Shown here one piece after another: positions 1 to 3,161 of a stretch of DNA of 6,037 bases. Numbering within the stretch: position 1 is the stretch's first letter; every line of letters begins with the position of its first letter. Location of the stretch: assembly GCA_012961845.1 (NCBI GenBank), contig DTYO01000189.1, forward strand, positions 1 to 6,037, written 5' to 3'. This stretch comes from Thermodesulfobacteriaceae bacterium. GTDB taxonomy: Bacteria; Desulfobacterota; Dissulfuribacteria; Dissulfuribacterales; UBA3076. The notes under the pieces were generated by a model. That model was not told the origin of the DNA and ran no database searches. It saw nothing but the letters and a program-made list of their open reading frames with translations. A program made the position numbers and the translations under genes.

Positions 1-2
1 AG

Positions 3-233
3 GGCCGCATCTACCAAACCCAGCCCCTCACCCGCATCGTGCAGCAGAACCTGGGCAGCAGCCTCAACAAGCGCATCAACGCGGACAGCATCGCGGTCGC
101 CCTGGTCCCCAATACGGATACGGCCGGTACCACTGGGGCGCGGGTGCCTGTACGGCAGCGTTCGTCAGACGCCTGTCAGGGTATGCTGGATTACCACCAG
201 CTGACCGTCTGGTCAGCCTCAAATATCATCTGA
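3..233 (+). CDS. 3' end of an unidentified high-GC gene (partial, possibly foreign or degraded)
   Basis: This open frame enters from the left edge and ends at TGA 231-233, giving 76 codons with no credible start inside the window (a GTG at 39 has no ribosome site). The first 41 codons have G or C at the third position in 38 cases, which is strong evidence for real coding in this frame. After about position 125 that bias falls, so the true homologous protein may end or break there. Readable segments include IYQTQPLTRIVQQNL and SLNKRINADSIAVALVPN; I recognise no family. Base composition (about 66% GC over 1-180) differs sharply from the rest of the window. The frame converges on and overlaps the last 43 bp of the minus-strand 63-aa gene, which is unusual for two intact genes. 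It may be a remnant of an inserted element, a truncated neighbour or an assembly join. Confidence 0.35.
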   Translation, partial: GRIYQTQPLTRIVQQNLGSSLNKRINADSIAVALVPNTDTAGTTGARVPVRQRSSDACQGMLDYHQLTVWSASNII

Positions 234-382
234 ACCAGCACATCGTAGTTGGGGTCGCCATCATACAGTTTGAATTCTTTAGCGTCCCTGTCCCGGTTGA
301 GTATTTCCACCAGTTTTTTCACATCTTCAGTAGGCTCCGAACGGTAAACCTGCAATATTTTCATTTGTTGTTCATCACTCAT
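191..382 (-). CDS. Conserved-type 63-aa protein of the YTD cluster, unknown function
   Basis: The gene encodes 63 residues from ATG 382 to TAA 191, with AAGGAG (390-395) 7 nt upstream of the start, a strong ribosome site. I do not recognise a named family. The sequence looks like a small cytoplasmic alpha/beta protein: strand-like MKILQVY (7-13), an amphipathic helix DVKKLVEIL (20-28), strand EFKLYDG (36-42), helix YDVLVQMIFEAD (46-57) and a striking C-terminal SWW. It has no signal peptide, no membrane segment and, notably, no cysteine, so it cannot itself carry a persulfide. It begins 15 bp after the 113-aa gene stops and is the last gene of the cluster, which suggests co-translation with the two DsrE-like proteins and a structural or docking role. 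It would correspond to one of the two hypothetical genes of YTD clusters. An internal ATG at residue 7 is a weaker start. Confidence 0.8.
   Translation of the reverse strand: MSDEQQMKILQVYRSEPTEDVKKLVEILNRDRDAKEFKLYDGDPNYDVLVQMIFEADQTVSWW
200..217 (-). repeat. Perfect hairpin at the end of the sulfur cluster
   Basis: GCTGACC and GGTCAGC form a 7-bp perfect stem around a 4-nt loop (GTCT). It lies inside the last codons of the 63-aa gene, just before its stop. A smaller stem (CTGG 186-189 with CCAG 197-200) overlaps its base, and CAGACG at 166-171 could pair alternatively with CGTCTG at 206-211. There is no T-run after it on either strand, so it is not a classic intrinsic terminator. It may still stabilise or end the cluster transcript. 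Confidence 0.35.
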
Positions 383-397
383 AAGTCGTCTCCTTAA

Positions 398-739
398 TTA
401 CTCTTCTGAGCATGCCGGCGGAGGGGTCTTGGACTGCTTGGGCAGACCGTAAGGGATTATAAAGTCTGCTTCGCGCATCTTTTCCCCGAGCTCTTCCAAG
501 GTGATGGGAGTAAGCTCTATCCCCTCCGGCGCATCCGCACCCATGGTAAATACGTCTCCCTCCATATCTCTGATCCAGTCGATATTTTCCTTGACATACT
601 CGGAAAATTTGGGGAATTCGCCATACATGAAAACTGAATATGAGAAGTGGTTTTCTATCGACAACCCAAGAGTCGACCGAACGGCATCACCTGAATACAT
701 CCTGTTCGGCAACAAAAAGAATATTTTTTTTGATTCCAT
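398..739 (-). CDS. DsrE-fold-like hypothetical protein with a C-terminal Cys tail (113 aa)
   Basis: The chosen start is ATG 739 because AGGAGG sits exactly 7 nt upstream; an in-frame ATG at 781 would overlap the preceding gene by 25 bp and has no such site. The N-terminus resembles a DsrE/DsrF-type alpha/beta fold: strand KIFFLLPN (4-12), a helix AVRSTLGLSIEN (19-30), then strand YSVFMYGE (34-41). A later helix LEELGEKMREAD (81-92) leads into strand FIIPYG (93-98). The only cysteine is Cys110, three residues from the C-terminus in a Lys/Pro-rich tail (KQSKTPPPACSEE). The canonical mid-chain DsrE cysteine is absent. Placement 17 bp after the DsrE gene suggests the two proteins form a hetero-oligomer, as in TusBCD or DsrEFH. 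Family assignment rests on fold-like pattern and context only, so it is best treated as a conserved hypothetical gene of the cluster. Confidence 0.8.
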   Translation of the reverse strand: MESKKIFFLLPNRMYSGDAVRSTLGLSIENHFSYSVFMYGEFPKFSEYVKENIDWIRDMEGDVFTMGADAPEGIELTPITLEELGEKMREADFIIPYGLPKQSKTPPPACSEE

Positions 740-746
740 GGTCTCG

Positions 747-752
747 CCTCCT
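747..752 (-). promoter_or_regulatory. Shine-Dalgarno site that fixes the start of the 113-aa gene
   Basis: AGGAGG on the minus strand lies 7 nt before ATG 739 and 4 nt past the stop of the upstream dsrE-like gene. It selects the 113-aa product over the 127-aa reading from ATG 781, whose first 14 residues would be encoded mostly by sequence overlapping the end of the neighbouring gene. Confidence 0.85.
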
Positions 753-756
753 AAGC

Positions 757-1089
757 CTAAAGCACCAGATACTTGCCGCACTCATCAATGATGCCGCCAT
801 GAAAGGCCTGAGTCCTCATCTGGCGTGGTACCAGCCCTTTGGGTACATCTTTTTCAACATCATAACCTTCGCATGTATAGCTGTCTGCGCATATCGCAAT
901 CTCTTCCAGTTCACAGAGATTAGCAAGCCTGACAAAATCAGGATGCTTGGTTAGATGGACAGCCTTGAATGTAAAAAATACCATGACCTTCCTGCCGGCA
1001 CGTACAGCCGCAGTGGCCACCCCCAGAACATGCTTCATATTCTGGGGTGAAGTTACAAATATTCCAAGTTTGTTCGGGTCAGCAGACAT
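757..1089 (-). CDS. dsrE: DsrE-family sulfur-relay protein (110 aa)
   Basis: The gene runs from ATG 1089, with GGAGG 9 nt upstream, to TAG 757. The protein has the DsrE/DsrF-like alpha/beta layout: strand KLGIFVTS (7-14), helix MKHVLGVATAAVRAG (18-32), strand KVMVFFTFKAV (34-44), then CELEEIAICADSYTCEGYD (59-77). The family's persulfide cysteine lies near the end of the third strand, so Cys67 or Cys73 are the candidates; Cys59 and Cys104 are also present. A conserved-looking HGGIIDECG (97-105) closes the chain. It is cytoplasmic, with no signal or membrane segment. Family members accept sulfane sulfur from TusA or rhodanese partners and hand it on; here tusA is directly upstream. The symbol refers to the DsrE-like gene of YTD clusters and does not imply a full dsrEFH locus. 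The exact partner and reaction are inferred. Confidence 0.85.
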   Translation of the reverse strand: MSADPNKLGIFVTSPQNMKHVLGVATAAVRAGRKVMVFFTFKAVHLTKHPDFVRLANLCELEEIAICADSYTCEGYDVEKDVPKGLVPRQMRTQAFHGGIIDECGKYLVL

Positions 1090-1193
1090 CTGCGTTATCC
1101 TCCCTCAAACGGTCTGTACAGGCACGACTGAGCCCAGGCAGCAATATACATCGGCCGCCTTCCCGAACCGCGCCTGAAAATCATGAAAAGATA
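1090..1193 (-). other. tusA-dsrE intergenic spacer
   Basis: This 104-bp spacer carries the dsrE ribosome site near its downstream end (1099-1104). A 29-codon ATG frame (1184-1095) exists but has no ribosome site and an unremarkable Arg-rich sequence, so I do not call it. No terminator (hairpin plus T-run) is visible, so read-through from tusA into dsrE is plausible. Confidence 0.5.
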
Positions 1194-1451
1194 CTATTTT
1201 TTCCTGACATAGAAACGTATGAAATCAGCTTCTTCTTTTTCACCCAGATATTCGTGCCCTGCACGGTCACACCACCCGGGAATATCATTTCTGGAACCAG
1301 GATCTGTGCCGAATATCTCAAGGATCTCTCCAGAATTTATCTTTTCGATCTCCTTTTTGGTCCTCAGAAGCGGCATGGGGCAGCTCAGTCCTTTTGCATC
1401 CAGGGTGCGGGCCACATCCAGACCATCAGGTGCCTGTTTTACATCACTCAT
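1194..1451 (-). CDS. tusA: TusA-family sulfur carrier protein (85 aa)
   Basis: The start at ATG 1451 has AGGAGG (1459-1464) 7 nt upstream; the stop is TAG 1194. The family hallmark is present: DAKGLSCPMPLLRTKKEI (18-35), where Cys24 in the CPxP motif is the persulfide-carrying residue and starts the first helix. The rest fits the two-layer beta-alpha-beta-alpha-beta-beta fold: strand EILEIFGTDPG (42-52), DIPGWCDRAGHEYLG (56-70) with a second, family-typical Cys61, and the final strand FIRFYVRKK (77-85). Length is normal for TusA, with about 10 extra N-terminal residues before the first strand. TusA proteins are cytoplasmic and shuttle sulfane sulfur between donors and DsrE-type acceptors. Its position between the yedE-like transporter and the dsrE-like gene suggests it receives sulfur derived from the imported compound. 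tRNA-thiolation and cofactor roles are known for E. coli TusA, but no partner for those is nearby. Confidence 0.93.
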   Translation of the reverse strand: MSDVKQAPDGLDVARTLDAKGLSCPMPLLRTKKEIEKINSGEILEIFGTDPGSRNDIPGWCDRAGHEYLGEKEEADFIRFYVRKK

Positions 1452-1620
1452 AGTTTTTCCTCCTGTAGTTTTGATTCAATTCAAGTTATCCGCCAGTTGT
1501 AAACAGTGCCTTCCATAAGAATCGAGAAATCAACTTACATGTCTGCGCCTGTTTCTTTCAGACACACTGGCCACGACCGAAAAACCTCATTTCAGGACAG
1601 ACAGTAACTATTTATATTAA
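1452..1620 (-). other. yedE-tusA intergenic spacer
   Basis: The 169-bp gap between the yedE stop and tusA start has no convincing small gene; the longest ATG frame I found on the coding strand is about 10 codons. It holds the tusA ribosome site (1459-1464), an FNR-like palindrome (1471-1484) and a weak inverted repeat TGTCTG/CAGACA (1540-1545 with 1559-1564, 13-nt loop). No strong -35/-10 pair and no clear terminator were seen. Its length hints at an internal promoter or transcript processing between the membrane gene and the soluble relay genes. Confidence 0.45.
1471..1484 (-). promoter_or_regulatory. FNR/CRP-type box-like palindrome upstream of tusA
   Basis: The 14 bases TTGATTCAATTCAA match the FNR-type consensus TTGAT-N4-ATCAA at 9 of 10 positions. 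The site lies 19 bp before the tusA start codon and 6 bp before its ribosome site. That is too close to the start to act as a normal activator site for tusA, so if real it would more likely repress or overlap an internal promoter. A chance match in AT-rich intergenic DNA is quite possible. Confidence 0.25.
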
Positions 1621-2865
1621 TTACATTTCTATTATCATTTTGCCGGTGTCCTCATTCCAGTCAACTATTACGTACCAGATCACCATTGCGAATACAATCA
1701 GAAACAGGGTTCCACCATATCCAAGAAAGGTTTCCGGCATATAAACAAACTTGCCGAGAACACCATCAGCTTCGATATCATTGTCATTAAACCATGCCAC
1801 CAGCATGGAATTAGATATAGCAAAGAACGGGACCACCAGCCATAATTTGATCTGACCTTCCCCTACACGCCACAGGGTTCCGGATCCGCACCCTCCGGCA
1901 AGCATGGCTCCAAAGCCGAATATGAAGCCTCCGACTACTGCTCCCCATCCAAATGTACCTCGTACATAGTTGATGGGATCAAGCACGGCCTCACCATCAG
2001 CCCGCATGGGCACGGAATACTTCAGAACCGCAGCACCTATGGCCACGATGGCGATACTGAGAGCAACTGATTTTGCCAGGGTACAGTCCCCGGTCATATG
2101 CGGTTCACGGAACCCCTGAACCATACACCAGCGCCCCCTCTGCATGGTGTACCCCAAGCCTGCCGAAATTACTAGTATTCCACTGAGAGACGCCACATAA
2201 TCATCATCACTTCCGGAATAACAGTAGGCACCATACACCAGTGCAACCAGGGCAATTATCCCCAGAACCACCTTCAGACCGAACGGAAAATTAAATGTCT
2301 TTGCTCCGCCGCTCCCCCAGCTTATGTGTTCCATTTCCCAGTAGATATATTTCAACCCCAGGATAACTCCTGCAACCAGTCCGAGCCACATGGCAAAACC
2401 GTTTGCAGCCAGGTTTCCAATGGCATTGTACATGCCGCCCACATTACATCCGCCGGCAAAGGCTGCTCCCACCCCCATGAGTACGCCTGCAACCATGCCC
2501 TTGCACATTTCCAGGACAGGCGGAATCCGTATGGCGAAATCATTGCCGAAGCTGGCAGAAATAAAGGCTCCTGCGATAAAACCTATGCCGATTACAGATC
2601 CGGAACTGATCAGTATGCTCCTGGGAGCCTCATCGAACAGTTCGAGAATACCGGCCTCGCTCCCTGCAAGGCTGGCAATACCGTACATTATCCAGTCTCC
2701 CCAGTTCCTGATGGCGCCAACCGCCCCCCAGGGCCGCCACCAAGCCATTATCAGTATACTCAGAAGCGCGACTATCATCCCTGCTACGGTTGCATTCCAC
2801 TCTGTCTGGCACAGGACCTTGAACAGCCCTTTGATTTTACGACCCAAGATACCTTCTTCACTCAT
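1621..2865 (-). CDS. yedE: YeeE/YedE-family sulfur-compound transporter (414 aa)
   Basis: ATG 2865 is preceded by GAGGAG 7 nt upstream; the stop is TAA 1621. About ten hydrophobic segments can be placed (roughly 23-43, 83-104, 120-138, 155-175, 197-216, 225-240, 264-283, 307-325, 338-358, 381-402), so it is an inner-membrane protein. Two internally related signatures, AGGCNVGGMYNAIG (137-150) and AGGCGSGTLWRVGEG (323-337), plus GRWCMVQGFREP (244-255), are the cysteine motifs typical of YeeE/YedE proteins. In the structurally studied member of the family (TsuA/YeeE) three conserved cysteines relay thiosulfate through the pore; Cys140, Cys247 and Cys326 are the likely counterparts. Cys121 and Cys261 are additional. 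It is the first gene of the cluster and divergent from an M16 peptidase. Thiosulfate or another sulfane-sulfur anion is the expected substrate, but substrate is inferred. E. coli yedE is instead linked with selenium metabolism, so the symbol denotes family only. Confidence 0.9.
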   Translation of the reverse strand: MSEEGILGRKIKGLFKVLCQTEWNATVAGMIVALLSILIMAWWRPWGAVGAIRNWGDWIMYGIASLAGSEAGILELFDEAPRSILISSGSVIGIGFIAGAFISASFGNDFAIRIPPVLEMCKGMVAGVLMGVGAAFAGGCNVGGMYNAIGNLAANGFAMWLGLVAGVILGLKYIYWEMEHISWGSGGAKTFNFPFGLKVVLGIIALVALVYGAYCYSGSDDDYVASLSGILVISAGLGYTMQRGRWCMVQGFREPHMTGDCTLAKSVALSIAIVAIGAAVLKYSVPMRADGEAVLDPINYVRGTFGWGAVVGGFIFGFGAMLAGGCGSGTLWRVGEGQIKLWLVVPFFAISNSMLVAWFNDNDIEADGVLGKFVYMPETFLGYGGTLFLIVFAMVIWYVIVDWNEDTGKMIIEM

Positions 2866-2888
2866 GGAGCATCTCCTCTTCCCTAGTT

Positions 2889-2916
2889 TCTATATCCAAA
2901 TTATTTACAGCAAAAA
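2889..2916 (-). promoter_or_regulatory. Candidate promoter for the yedE-led cluster
   Basis: On the minus strand a -10-like TATAGA (2889-2894) is preceded, after a 16-bp spacer, by a poor -35 TTTTTG (2911-2916). The -10 lies 23 bp before the yedE start codon, so the leader would be very short but would still include the ribosome site. The weak -35 suggests dependence on an activator, or that this is not the true promoter. Confidence 0.25.
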
Positions 2917-2929
2917 ATATTCAAATATT
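2916..2929. repeat. Inverted repeat AATATT-CA-AATATT
   Basis: Two 6-base arms flank a 2-bp centre immediately upstream of, and touching, the candidate -35 of the sulfur cluster. This position suits an activator or repressor site. Both arms are themselves palindromic AT runs, so chance occurrence in this AT-rich DNA is a real possibility. Confidence 0.3.
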
Positions 2930-2946
2930 GACGTTTTCCTGTTAAT

Positions 2947-2987
2947 AATTCTTCAGTTAAGCTATCATGAGTCTACTGAAGAGAATT
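2947..2987. repeat. Long imperfect inverted repeat in the divergent region
   Basis: TCTTCAGT (2950-2957) pairs perfectly with ACTGAAGA (2975-2982) across a 17-nt loop. Allowing a 2-nt bulge instead (AATTCT + TCAGT against ACTGA + AGAATT) gives 11 pairs spanning 2947-2987. It lies midway between the two divergent genes and has no T-run beyond it, so an operator or leader hairpin is more likely than a terminator. Confidence 0.4.
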
Positions 2988-3081
2988 AAGATATGAAAAT
3001 CAGGCCGTCTTATCGTCCTGAAAACACAGAATGAATAGATTGTGTACTAAAATTCACGCAGGCTGTCAAGGATCAATTGAA

Positions 3082-3110
3082 TTGCGGTTCATCACCATGC
3101 AGCCAATTAT
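3082..3110 (+). promoter_or_regulatory. Candidate promoter for the M16 peptidase gene
   Basis: TTGCGG (3082-3087) and AATTAT (3105-3110) are separated by exactly 17 bp, about 50 bp upstream of the start codon. Only 3 of 6 and 4 of 6 positions match sigma-70 consensus, so this is a guess based on spacing. The palindrome CAATT-G-AATTG (3074-3084) overlaps the -35. Confidence 0.2.
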
Positions 3111-3161
3111 TTTTTCAGACTCAACATTTCGGACTAAAATTTCTCCAGGGAGAATATCTCA

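Larger units (their letters stand above)
191..2865 (-). other. YTD-type sulfur-transfer gene cluster (yedE-tusA-dsrE-hyp-hyp)
   Basis: Five consecutive minus-strand genes encode a YeeE/YedE permease, TusA, a DsrE-family protein, a DsrE-fold-like protein and a 63-aa protein. Every gene has a strong Shine-Dalgarno site (AGGAGG or close) 7-9 nt before its ATG. Gaps in transcription order are 169, 104, 17 and 15 bp. From established knowledge, yedE/tusA/dsrE combinations are linked to sulfur-species import and persulfide relay, and this five-gene composition corresponds to the cluster named YTD in genome comparisons of sulfur-disproportionating bacteria. Whether all five genes share one transcript is inferred: the last three almost certainly do, while the longer first two gaps leave room for internal promoters. 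An alternative role is general thiosulfate or selenium-related trafficking, since YedE and TusA-like proteins also occur with selenium use; no selenium gene is seen here. Confidence 0.75.
2866..3161. other. Divergent intergenic region between the sulfur cluster and the M16 peptidase
   Basis: This is a 296-bp AT-rich gap with no supportable gene. It must hold promoters for both directions. It contains the ribosome sites at its two ends (CTCCTC 2873-2878 for yedE; AGGGAG 3147-3152 for the peptidase), two inverted repeats (2916-2929 and 2947-2987), an odd-centred palindrome CAATT-G-AATTG (3074-3084), and weak sigma-70-like elements. No tRNA or riboswitch fold was recognised. Confidence 0.6.

Noticed and set aside
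1..190. Minus-strand open frame opposite the high-GC fragment
   Set aside because: It has no credible start, and the extreme third-position GC belongs to the plus-strand frame; its Ala/Val/Asp-rich translation is what an antisense shadow of such codons produces.
740..781. Upstream in-frame ATG at 781 extending the 113-aa protein to 127 aa
   Set aside because: It would overlap the end of the dsrE-like gene by 25 bp and lacks a ribosome site, whereas ATG 739 has AGGAGG at ideal spacing.
1095..1184. 29-codon minus-strand frame in the tusA-dsrE gap
   Set aside because: No ribosome site before its ATG, Arg-rich unremarkable sequence, and it ends inside the dsrE leader; expected by chance.
2905..2935. 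Sigma-54-type promoter upstream of yedE (minus-strand TTTTTTGC)
   Set aside because: The GC of a -12 element is present but there is no GG at the required distance for the -24 element.
2326..2989. Long plus-strand open frames opposite yedE (186 and 199 codons)
   Set aside because: They are antisense to a well-supported membrane-protein gene, have no family features and no credible ribosome sites.
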